DNA of 64,000 bases from Xanthomonas citri pv. mangiferaeindicae (GTDB taxonomy: Bacteria > Pseudomonadota > Gammaproteobacteria > Xanthomonadales > Xanthomonadaceae), in contig CP016836.1 of assembly GCA_002240395.1 (NCBI GenBank), positions 248,001 through 312,000 on the forward strand, given 5' to 3'. The notes beneath the pieces are model-generated. The model did no database searches. It was not told the DNA's origin and saw only the letters and a program-made list of their open reading frames with translations. Every line of letters begins with the position of its first letter. Position 1 is the first letter of the stretch. This document shows, in pieces, positions 39,740-48,121 of this stretch. The translations under genes were made by a program, and so were the position numbers.

Positions 39740-41374
39740 TTAGCCGAGCGAACGCGCGGTGTTGATGACGTTGATGCCGTTGAAGCGTGCGGTCGCCGAG
39801 CCGTGCGAGACCGCCGAGACCTGGCTGGGCTGGCCCTTGCCGTCGAAGAACGAACCGCCGAGGCGGTAATCGCGCTCGTCGCAGACCGCCACGCAGGCGT
39901 TCCAGAACTCCGGCGTGCGGATCTGATAGGCGACGTCCTCGATCATGCCGGTGATCTTGCCGTTGCGGATCTCGTAGAACAGTTGGCCACCGAACTGGGC
40001 GTTGTAGCGCTGCTGATCGATCGAGAACGAGCCGTCGCCGACGATATAGATGCCGTTCTCCACATCGCCGATCATCTGCTCAACGCTCAGCGGCGTGCGG
40101 CCGGCGGCCAGCGAGACGTTGGGCATACGCTGGAACTGCACGCTCGACCAGGCGTCGGCGTAGCTGCAGCCGTCGGACTCGGTCTTGCCCAGAATGTGCG
40201 CCTGGTCGCGCGTGGCCTGGTAATCGACCAGCTTGCCGGCATCGATCAGGTTCCAGCGCTTGGTCGCCACGCCTTCGTCGTCGTAGGCCACCGCGCCCAG
40301 GCTCCCGGGCTGGGTCTTGTCGGCGAACACGGTCACCTGGTCGCTGCCGTACTGGAAGCGCTGCTCGCGCTTGTCGAGCGTGGCGAAGCTGGTACCGGCG
40401 TAGTTGGCCTCGTAGCCGAGCACGCGGTCGAGCTCGAGCGGATGGCCGATCGATTCGTGGATGGTCAGCCAGGTGTGCGAGGGGTCGAGCACGAGATCGT
40501 AGCGACCGGGCTTGACCGACGGCGCGCGCAGTTTCTCCTGTGCCTGGCGCGCCGCGGCGATCGCATCCTCGCGCATGTCGTAGGAGGTGCTGTAGTTGAC
40601 CACGCCATTGGGCGAGACGACCTTGCCCGCGGCGGCCCCGTCGAGGTACTCGAAGCCCATGCCCATCGGCGCCGACAGGCCCTCGCGTGTGCGGAACTTA
40701 CCGCTGGCCTTGTCGATCGCGGTCACCGTCATGGGCGCCCAGATCCGATGCACGTCCTGGTCGATATAGGAGCCGTCGGTGCTGGCGAAGTACTTCTGCT
40801 CGTTGACCAGGAACAGCGTGGAATTCACGAAGCTGGCCCCGGCCGACAGCGCCGCGGCGTTGACGCCCAGCAACAAGTCCACCTTGTCCTTGACCGGCAC
40901 CTCCATGCCGTTGCGGGCGATCGGGGTGCGCCAGGCGACCTCGCCCACGCCCTTGACCGGCGCCAGTTGCACCGGCGCGGTCTGCACCTTGGCGTTGGCC
41001 TGCGCGATCGCGACCGCCTGGCGCGCGGCCTCGGCCACGCCCTGCTCGGTCAACGTGTTGGTCGCCGCAAAGCCCCAGGCCCCACCAGCGACGACGCGCA
41101 CGCCCACGCCGGTCGACTCGGTGCTGACCACGTTCTGGACCTTGTCCTCGCGGGTCATCACGAACTGCCGCAGATACCGGCCCACACGCACGTCGCAGTA
41201 GCTCGCGCCCGCGGCGGTCGCCGCATTCAGGCCGGCATCGGCCAGTCGTTTCTTGAAACCCACATCGAGTGTGGACAGCAGTTGCTCGGCGGCAATCACC
41301 TTGCCGAAGACGGCGGGCAGCAACAGGCCGCCCGCGCCGACACCAGCGAGGGCGAGGAAATCGCGTCTATGCAC
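39740..41374 (-). CDS. TldD-like metalloprotease with Tat signal, copy 1
   Basis: 544-aa zinc peptidase. Metal site HESIGHPLELD (His306, Glu307, His311) with the downstream Cys of SDGCSYADAWSS, then FFDGKGQPSQVSAVSHG. The N-terminus MHRRDFLALAGVGAGGLLLP is a twin-arginine signal, unlike the cytoplasmic E. coli TldD. About three quarters of its residues match the second copy at 42267. It heads the TldE, DUF4159, MoxR series. Confidence 0.92.
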   Translation of the reverse strand: MHRRDFLALAGVGAGGLLLPAVFGKVIAAEQLLSTLDVGFKKRLADAGLNAATAAGASYCDVRVGRYLRQFVMTREDKVQNVVSTESTGVGVRVVAGGAWGFAATNTLTEQGVAEAARQAVAIAQANAKVQTAPVQLAPVKGVGEVAWRTPIARNGMEVPVKDKVDLLLGVNAAALSAGASFVNSTLFLVNEQKYFASTDGSYIDQDVHRIWAPMTVTAIDKASGKFRTREGLSAPMGMGFEYLDGAAAGKVVSPNGVVNYSTSYDMREDAIAAARQAQEKLRAPSVKPGRYDLVLDPSHTWLTIHESIGHPLELDRVLGYEANYAGTSFATLDKREQRFQYGSDQVTVFADKTQPGSLGAVAYDDEGVATKRWNLIDAGKLVDYQATRDQAHILGKTESDGCSYADAWSSVQFQRMPNVSLAAGRTPLSVEQMIGDVENGIYIVGDGSFSIDQQRYNAQFGGQLFYEIRNGKITGMIEDVAYQIRTPEFWNACVAVCDERDYRLGGSFFDGKGQPSQVSAVSHGSATARFNGINVINTARSLG

Positions 41375-41653
41375 AGCAGCTCTCCCGAAAAGCGAGGGTC
41401 CGCGGCGCGCGCGGACGTGGCGATGAATGCGACGCGTCCCCTACGCGCCGTCTGGATTGATGACATGCCGCGCCCCGCCCCGTCCAGTGACGAATGGCAC
41501 AGGCCCGCCATTGGCGTCGGATTGGACGCATCGCCGACTCGGCGATCGTGCCGGCTTAACCCGGCACACGACCGATGCCGCTGGCGCGCGGCCGCGGCGA
41601 CCCTGCGCGTCCCGCATCCGCGACCGGATGCATTCACCCCAGGAGAGACTGCA

Positions 41654-42211
41654 ATGCCACTGACCCCGACCCAGGCGAGCGCGGCCGTCGCCGCCCTGCT
41701 CGACGTGAGCGCCGAGCTGTTCTACGACGGCAACAGGCCAACCGTGTTCGGCGAGGCGATGGTGCCAGTCGTGATGGAAGTGCCGGGCGCCCAGCCCAAT
41801 GGCAACCTGGCGCCGGCGACCGGCGGCTACGGCATCGAGGCCAGCCAGGGCCTGCTCGGCCTGGACGACGAGGTCGCGATCAAGTTCGCACTCGCCCACG
41901 AGGCCGGGCACGGCATGAGCGAACGCATCCTCGCCGACATCGGCCTGCACGGCATCAGCGGGCCCGCCACCGAAGTCATCGCCGATCTCGCTTCCGCCTA
42001 CCTGTTGACGCGGATCGGGCACGGCTGGCCCGAGGTCCTGGCCAGCGTGCGGGCTTGGCGGCAGAACGGCATCTTCGACGAACACGCCAGTGGCGATCAC
42101 CCCGCCGGTGCCGACCGCGTCCGTCATGTCGAGACGCTTGCGCATGCGATGGCCGGGCAGCCGCCGCCGTCGTTCGGCGAGGTCGCGCTCGCGATCTGCC
42201 AGTCGCTGTAG
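41654..42211 (+). CDS. Small HExxH metallopeptidase-like protein
   Basis: 185-aa protein with AGGAGAG before its ATG. HEAGH at residues 82-86 and ExxxD at 107-111 (EVIAD) form a gluzincin-like zinc site 21 residues apart. No signal peptide or TM, so cytoplasmic. N-terminal half ASAAVAALLDVSAELFYDGN and a Gly-rich GYGIEASQGLLG. I do not recognise a named family. It lies between and opposite to the two TldD copies, divergent from copy 1 across a 279-bp gap. Confidence 0.75.
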   Translation: MPLTPTQASAAVAALLDVSAELFYDGNRPTVFGEAMVPVVMEVPGAQPNGNLAPATGGYGIEASQGLLGLDDEVAIKFALAHEAGHGMSERILADIGLHGISGPATEVIADLASAYLLTRIGHGWPEVLASVRAWRQNGIFDEHASGDHPAGADRVRHVETLAHAMAGQPPPSFGEVALAICQSL

Positions 42212-42217
42212 CGGCCC

Positions 42218-42255
42218 GGCGTCGGGCGATGCAGACCCCGCATCGCCCCGACGCC
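42218..42255. terminator. Strong bidirectional stem-loop
   Basis: GGCGTCGGGCGATGC pairs with GCATCGCCCCGACGCC (one bulge) across a seven-base loop, between the converging stops at 42211 and 42267. No T-run, but its position between convergent genes suggests termination on both strands. Confidence 0.6.
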
Positions 42256-42266
42256 CCCGCTCGCCG

Positions 42267-43898
42267 CTACAGCGAGCGTGCGGTGTTGATCACATTGATG
42301 CCGTCGAAGCGGGCGGTCGCCGCGCCGTGCGACACCGCCGAGACCTGGCCGGGCTGGCCCTTGCCATCGAAGAACGAACCGCCCAGGCGATAGTCGCGTG
42401 CATCGCAGATCGCGCTGCAGGCGTTCCAGAACTCCGGCGTGCGGATCTGGTAGGCGGCGTCCTCGACCATGCCGGCGATCTCGCCATCGCGGATCTCGTA
42501 GTACAGCTGGCCGCCGAACTGGGCGTTGTAGCGCTGCTGGTCGATCGAGTAAGAGCCACGGCCGTGGATGTAGAGGCCACGCTCGACGCCGGCGATCATC
42601 TCGCGCACTGTCAGCGGCGACCGGCCCGGCGACAGCGAGACGTTGGGCATGCGCTGGAACTGCACGCTGGACCAGGCGTCAGCATAGCTGCAGCCATCGG
42701 ACTCGGTCTTGCCCAGCAGATGCGCCTGATCGCGCGTGGCCTGGTAGTCGACCAGGATGCCGTCCTTGACCAGGTCCCATTGCTTGCACCGCACGCCTTC
42801 GTCGTCATACCCGACCGCGCCCAGGCTGCCGGGCTGGGTCTTGTCGGCGACGAAGTTCACGATCTCGCTGCCCCAGCGGTAGCCGGCATCACGCTTGTCG
42901 AGGGTGGCGAAGCTGGTGCCAGCGTAGTTGGCCTCGTAGCCGAGCACACGGTCGAGCTCGAGCGGGTGACCGACATTCTCGTGGATGGTCAGAAACAGAT
43001 TCGACGGATCGAGCACGAGGTCGTAGCGGCCGGGTTGGACCGAGGGCGCGCGCAACTTCTCGCGGGCCTGCCGGGCGGCGGCCACCGCGTCCTCGCGCAT
43101 GTCGTAGGCGCGGCCGTAGGCGACCACGCCGCCGGGCAGATCGAAACGCTGCGCGGGGTCCGGCGTGAGGTACTCGTAGCCCAGCCCCATCGGCGCCGAC
43201 AGACCATCGCGCGTGCGGAACTTGCCACTGGCCTTGTCGATCGCGGTGACCGTGAACGGCGCCCAGATCCGGTGCACGTCCTGGTCGATGTAGGAGCCGT
43301 CGGTGCTGGCGAAGTACTTCTGTTCGTTGACCAGGAACAGCCGCGAGCCGACGAAATCGGCACCGGCGGCAATCGCGGCGGCATTGACGTCGAGCAGCAA
43401 TGCGACCTTGTCCTCGACCGGCACCGCCATGCCGTTGCGGGCGATCGGTGTACGCCAGGCAACTTCACCCACGCCCGCGACCGACGCCAGCTGCACCGGC
43501 ATCGCCTGGATGCGCGCATTGGCCTTCGCGATTCCCACCGCCTGGCGCGCGGCCGCGGCGACGCTGTCGGGATCGAGCGCATTGGTCGCCGCGAAGCCCC
43601 AGGCGCCGTCGGCGAGCACACGGATGCCCACGCCGGTGGATTCCTCGTTGACGACGTTCTCCACCTGCGTCTCGCGGGTCATCACGTACTGGCGCAGATA
43701 CCGGCCGATGCGCACATCGCAGTAACCGGCGCCGCCATCGCGCGCGGCCTGCAGGCCAACGTCGGCGAGCCGCTTCTTGACGGCAGGGTCGAGCGTGCCG
43801 ACCAATTCCTCGGCCGCGATCGCCCGACCGATCCCGCCTGGCAAGAGCAGGCTGCCCAGCCCGATCCCACCCAAAGCCATGAAGTCGCGACGCCGCAT
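42267..43898 (-). CDS. TldD-like metalloprotease with Tat signal, copy 2
   Basis: 543-aa paralogue of the protein at 39740: same Tat start (MRRRDFMALGGIGLGSLLLP), metal site HENVGHPLELD at the same residues (His306, Glu307, His311), and identical blocks such as KTESDGCSYADAWSSVQF. Start at 43898 backed by GGGGAGAG. It has no TldE partner gene of its own next to it; it could share the neighbouring TldE or act alone. Clear tandem-type duplication separated by the HEAGH gene. Confidence 0.92.
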   Translation of the reverse strand: MRRRDFMALGGIGLGSLLLPGGIGRAIAAEELVGTLDPAVKKRLADVGLQAARDGGAGYCDVRIGRYLRQYVMTRETQVENVVNEESTGVGIRVLADGAWGFAATNALDPDSVAAAARQAVGIAKANARIQAMPVQLASVAGVGEVAWRTPIARNGMAVPVEDKVALLLDVNAAAIAAGADFVGSRLFLVNEQKYFASTDGSYIDQDVHRIWAPFTVTAIDKASGKFRTRDGLSAPMGLGYEYLTPDPAQRFDLPGGVVAYGRAYDMREDAVAAARQAREKLRAPSVQPGRYDLVLDPSNLFLTIHENVGHPLELDRVLGYEANYAGTSFATLDKRDAGYRWGSEIVNFVADKTQPGSLGAVGYDDEGVRCKQWDLVKDGILVDYQATRDQAHLLGKTESDGCSYADAWSSVQFQRMPNVSLSPGRSPLTVREMIAGVERGLYIHGRGSYSIDQQRYNAQFGGQLYYEIRDGEIAGMVEDAAYQIRTPEFWNACSAICDARDYRLGGSFFDGKGQPGQVSAVSHGAATARFDGINVINTARSL

Positions 43899-44104
43899 TC
43901 CACTCTCCCCGCGGCGATGGCCGCACAGCCCCCGATTCTTCGGTGCGCTTGACGTGCACGTCAAATCGCAGGCATCGCGCCGGGTCAAGACGCATTGAGC
44001 AGGCCAAGGGCAGCGCGCGATCGATCGCCCCACCCGCAGCCGGCCGCAGGCTTACCCGACCGGAGCACAATCCAAGGGCGCATCAGCTGCGTGCTGCGCC
44101 CCGG

Positions 44105-44851
44105 TCAGAGTCCGGTGGCGGCCTTGAACCGTTCGCGATCTTGCTGGATGCGTCGACGGATTTCAGCCAGTGCTTCGCTCTCTGTCGCCTCGAGCATCGA
44201 TTCGAACAGCCGCTGGAAGTGATTGCGCATGGCCGTGCGCGCGGCCGCGGGGTCGCGTTGCCGCAGCGCGTCCAGGATCGCGGTGTGTTCGTCGTTGCGG
44301 ACATCGCTGTCGTCGTGACAGACGTTGGCGTAGACGCGCTTCACCCGTGGCAGTTCATTGCGCATGCGCCAGATCAGCTGTATGCAGTGCTCCACCACCG
44401 GATTGCCCGCGATCCGCGCGATCGCCAGGTGGAACTGGCGATCGGCCTCGCCGGTGGCCTCATCGCTGGCCGTCGGATCGACCATCGCCGCGATCAGGCC
44501 CTCCAGGGTGGCGATGTCTGCACTTGTGATGCGACTTGCCGCCATCGCCGCCGCCTCGGATTCGATGACCGCGCGCGCGGCGGTCAGGTCGAATGCCGAG
44601 ACGTCCGGCAACGCGCCTTGCCCCTGCGTCGATCGCGCTTTCACATACACGCCCGAGCCCGTCTTGATGGTGATCAAGCCCTGCGCTTCCAACGCGATTT
44701 CAGCCTCCCGCACGGTGACGCGGCTGACCCCGAGACGTTCGGCCAGGGCGCGCTCACCAGGCAAGCGCGCCCCAGGCGGAAACTCGCCCTTTTCGATCAG
44801 CGCGACGATTTCTGCGGCAACGGACTGGTAGAGGCGGGATTGGGACATCAT
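44105..44851 (-). CDS. GntR/FadR-family regulator of the alginate locus
   Basis: 248-aa regulator. Winged HTH RLYQSVAAEIVALIEKGEFPPG, LPGERALAERLGVSRVTVREA, then the FCD domain with metal-type residues in EADRQFHLAIARIAGN and NDEHTAILDAL. Same type as uronate-responsive regulators (UxuR, ExuR). Two consecutive ATGs at 44851 and 44848. Probably senses an alginate-derived keto-deoxy sugar and represses the receptor and lyase operon. Confidence 0.9.
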   Translation of the reverse strand: MMSQSRLYQSVAAEIVALIEKGEFPPGARLPGERALAERLGVSRVTVREAEIALEAQGLITIKTGSGVYVKARSTQGQGALPDVSAFDLTAARAVIESEAAAMAASRITSADIATLEGLIAAMVDPTASDEATGEADRQFHLAIARIAGNPVVEHCIQLIWRMRNELPRVKRVYANVCHDDSDVRNDEHTAILDALRQRDPAAARTAMRNHFQRLFESMLEATESEALAEIRRRIQQDRERFKAATGL

Positions 44852-44908
44852 CGAATGCTTGGCTGCAGGGGGCTGGAACGCGTCATTGCGCCCACCACGG
44901 CGAGATGC

Positions 44909-47803
44909 TCAGAAGCGGTAGCGCAGCCCCAGATAGTACCTCCGTCCGTAGGTGGTGTACTCGCGGAAGCTGCCCAGGATGGGCATGTCCGACACCCGCG
45001 GCTCGTCAGTGAGGTTGCTGGCAGACAGCGACAGGGACAGGTTTCTGTTCACCTTGTAGGTCGCCCGGGCATCCAGCGACCCGGTGTCCCGCACATAGCG
45101 GTTCTGCGCCGGATCGCCCACGAACTGCTGGTAATAGTCGGAGCGGTACTTGTAGATCGCCTGCAGGTCCAGCGCGCCCAGCGCCCAGTACAGCTGGGCC
45201 GATGCCACATGCTTGGATAGACCGAAAATATTCGCTGGCTCGACGATGCCCGGCGTCACCACGCCGCTGATCGGGTCGGTGGACGCGCCCAGACGCAGAT
45301 CCTCGGTCTCGAAGTTGGAATCGGCATAGTTGTAGCTGACCTTCACGCCCAGGCCGGAGAAGATGCCCGGCAGGTAGGAGAGGCTGTGGGAGGCGGTGAA
45401 CTCGACCCCGAACAGATCGCTCGTCTGGTCACTCGTGGCCAGCTGCTGCACCGGCACGACGACAGTCCGCCCGTCGATGATGAAAGTTTCGTCGACCACC
45501 ACCGGCATCGATCCGCCATTGAACTGCTTGTAGTACAGCGCCCCCGACAACAGGGTGTCGTCATTGGCGTACCACTCCAGCGACACGTCGCCGTTCCATG
45601 ACATCAGCGGCTCGGCACGCGGGTTCCCGGTCGCATTGATGCTGCGCAAGGCATCACTGATGCTATTGAACTCGGTGTCCACGTCCTGCAGGTTGAAGCT
45701 GCGGCCATAGCCTTCGGCGGCCAGATCCGGCCGCGACATCGCGCGATAGGCGCCCACGCGCAGCAGCAGGTCGGGACGCAGTTCGAAGGCGGCGTTGAAG
45801 CTGGGCAGCCATTCGTGGCCGGCGGACTTGAGCACCTGCGAGGTGAAGTCGCCGGTGGGTTGCAGTGTGATGGTGCCGTCGGGATTGTCGATGACATCCA
45901 GATCGCTTCGCAGCCCGACCGATCGCACATCGGTCCGCACCCAGCGCACGCCAAAGTTCCCGGTCACCGGCAGCCCGAACCACTCGCTGCTGTACTCGCC
46001 CATCACATACAGCGCGCTGGTCTTCTCGGTGACATCGTTGTTGGCCGGATCACGCAGATCATCGCTCGGGCCGGTGTCGTCCACGCCGGTGAAGGCGCGG
46101 AACAGGCAGCGGCTGTCGAACGAAGCCCAGCGGTCGATGGTATTGCCGCTGGCATTGTCCAGGAAATCATCCTGCGGGAACTGTTGACGGCAGGCGAGGT
46201 TCGCTGCACGGATTGCCCCGGCGTTGGTGGTGCTCAGTTCCACGGTGTTGTCGAAGTCGGTATACGTCGCTTCGGATCGACGCAGCCCCCCTTTGATCGC
46301 AGTGAAGAAGCCGCTTTCCAGGGTGAATGCCACATCGAAACGACCGGCTCGGATGGTGTGCTCGCGGGTCTGCTGGCGGCGGCGTACCAGCGCCGAGTCG
46401 GTGAAGTTGTCCCAGTTGTTGACGTCGAACGCCGGATCGAGATGGATACTCGGCACGTCGCCGATGTAGTCGTAGGTGTAGTCGACGTAGCGGTTGTTCT
46501 TGACCCCGGCCACGGGATTTCCATGGATATCAGTGCGGCCCGCACGCAGGCGGGTCGAGCGCTCGTACTGGTTGCGCAGCGTATTGGAGTAGGACAGGTC
46601 GGTGGAGAACATCCAGGCCGGGCCCGGCCGGAAGATCACGTTCAGGCCGCCGCCGCTGTACTCCTCATCCCGCTCCAGGAAGTTGGAGGTCGAATCGATC
46701 GAAGTGCTGCCGGTATGGTGCAGCAGCGCGCCGGTGTCGCTGACCACGCGGTTGTTGATGTTGCGCATCATCGAAGACAGCGACAGGTCCGAGCGGTCTT
46801 CGCTGTAGTCGCGTTTGGAGTGCTGATAATCGAGGTTCACCTCGACCGCATCGTTGGGACGCCACTGCAGCGCGGCGAACTGCGAATCGCGCTTGTCGTG
46901 CTCGACAAACTGCCGGTAGATGCGACTGCCCGGCGCAAGGTAATAAGGCACGCCGCCGGCCACGTCATTGCCGTCCACCTGGGTGCAGTTGCGGGTGGCA
47001 CCGACCACTTCCCGGCCATCGCAGGCGACCCAGGTCGAACTGCTGGAGAACATTTCTTCGGGATTGCTGCCTTCCAGGCCCTGCAGTCCGATCGAAATGC
47101 CAAGCTTGCCGGCGCCTCCCATGTCGAACTGGTCGATATAACTGGCGGTGCCGCGCCAGCCCACGCCGTTGTTGTCCTTGAGCCGATCGTCGTACGCCTG
47201 CCAGGTGCCGCGACCGTCGAGTTGGATGTTGCGCTTGCCGTACGCCAGCGGCTTCACCGTCTCCATGTTGATCGTGCCGGCGACGCCGCCTTCGACGAAG
47301 TCGGCGCGTTGGGTCTTGTAGATCGACACGGTGTTGATCAGTTCGGACGGGAACTGATTGAAGTTCACCGAGCGGTCGCCACTGCCGTTGGTGGCCTCGC
47401 GGCCATTGAAGGTCGATGAGCCGAGGAACGGGCCAAGACCACGGATCGAGATCTCCGACGCGCCGCCCTTCTCGCGATGCGTGGAGGCGCCGGTGATGGT
47501 TTCGATCGCCTCACCGATCGACAACGCCGGCAGATCCCCGATGTCGTCGGCGGCCAGTACGTCGGAGACCACAGTCTCGTCCCGCTTCTTGTCGATGGAC
47601 GTCTGAATGGTGGCCCGGATACCCGTCACCTGGACTTGGTCCAGCGTGGTGGTCTGCGCCGCGGGCGCGGGCGTGGGGACGTCGGCGTTCTGCGCGTGGG
47701 CCACAGACAAGCCAGCGCTCGCGCACAGCGCGCAGGACAACGCGCGATGCAACGCGGTGCGATGAAGACCTCTCGACGAGGCGGTATGGCGGTCATGCAA
47801 CAT
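44909..47803 (-). CDS. TonB-dependent receptor of the alginate locus
   Basis: 964-aa outer-membrane receptor with signal peptide (cleavage near VAHA), TonB-box region TLDQVQVTGIR, plug GEAIETITGASTHREKGG, SEISIRGLGPFLGSSTFNGRE, and a barrel ending FREYTTYGRRYYLGLRYRF with the terminal aromatic Phe. Start at 47803 is marked by GGGAGGGAG. It is divergent from the lyases and imports alginate oligosaccharides by inference from context. Confidence 0.92.
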   Translation of the reverse strand: MLHDRHTASSRGLHRTALHRALSCALCASAGLSVAHAQNADVPTPAPAAQTTTLDQVQVTGIRATIQTSIDKKRDETVVSDVLAADDIGDLPALSIGEAIETITGASTHREKGGASEISIRGLGPFLGSSTFNGREATNGSGDRSVNFNQFPSELINTVSIYKTQRADFVEGGVAGTINMETVKPLAYGKRNIQLDGRGTWQAYDDRLKDNNGVGWRGTASYIDQFDMGGAGKLGISIGLQGLEGSNPEEMFSSSSTWVACDGREVVGATRNCTQVDGNDVAGGVPYYLAPGSRIYRQFVEHDKRDSQFAALQWRPNDAVEVNLDYQHSKRDYSEDRSDLSLSSMMRNINNRVVSDTGALLHHTGSTSIDSTSNFLERDEEYSGGGLNVIFRPGPAWMFSTDLSYSNTLRNQYERSTRLRAGRTDIHGNPVAGVKNNRYVDYTYDYIGDVPSIHLDPAFDVNNWDNFTDSALVRRRQQTREHTIRAGRFDVAFTLESGFFTAIKGGLRRSEATYTDFDNTVELSTTNAGAIRAANLACRQQFPQDDFLDNASGNTIDRWASFDSRCLFRAFTGVDDTGPSDDLRDPANNDVTEKTSALYVMGEYSSEWFGLPVTGNFGVRWVRTDVRSVGLRSDLDVIDNPDGTITLQPTGDFTSQVLKSAGHEWLPSFNAAFELRPDLLLRVGAYRAMSRPDLAAEGYGRSFNLQDVDTEFNSISDALRSINATGNPRAEPLMSWNGDVSLEWYANDDTLLSGALYYKQFNGGSMPVVVDETFIIDGRTVVVPVQQLATSDQTSDLFGVEFTASHSLSYLPGIFSGLGVKVSYNYADSNFETEDLRLGASTDPISGVVTPGIVEPANIFGLSKHVASAQLYWALGALDLQAIYKYRSDYYQQFVGDPAQNRYVRDTGSLDARATYKVNRNLSLSLSASNLTDEPRVSDMPILGSFREYTTYGRRYYLGLRYRF

Positions 47804-48121
47804 CGGATCTCCCTCCCAGGATGGATCGTCGACACGGATTCGACGCAGACATTTCACTCTTTTCAGACCAATGTCAACGAACTGGTCTTAATAAATTCCA
47901 GGACCATCCTGTGCGCATATGTCATACCAATTTATGTGCAGATGCAGCATAGAATTGCGAGAACCTCGGGCCATCAAGTCCTGTTCTGGTATGCAAGACA
48001 GGTCTGCAAATTTCGCCGTCAGCTGTTAGGATCAGTCGAAACCCAGGGTGCGGCTTCTCCGCAAGGACCTAAGCCATTGAATCTTCAAACTCCGTGTAGA
48101 GGCTCCGTCCCGGGAGGCCTT
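47804..48121. promoter_or_regulatory. Divergent promoter/operator region of the alginate locus
   Basis: 318 bp, AT-rich in its middle. It contains half-sites like the UxuR/ExuR box (consensus AATTGGTATACCAATT): ATACCAATTT at 47924, TGGTAT at 47987, plus AGACCA at 47865, TGGTCT at 47883 and GACCA near 47902. These would bind the GntR regulator encoded at 44105. No gene is seen in the gap. Confidence 0.4.
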
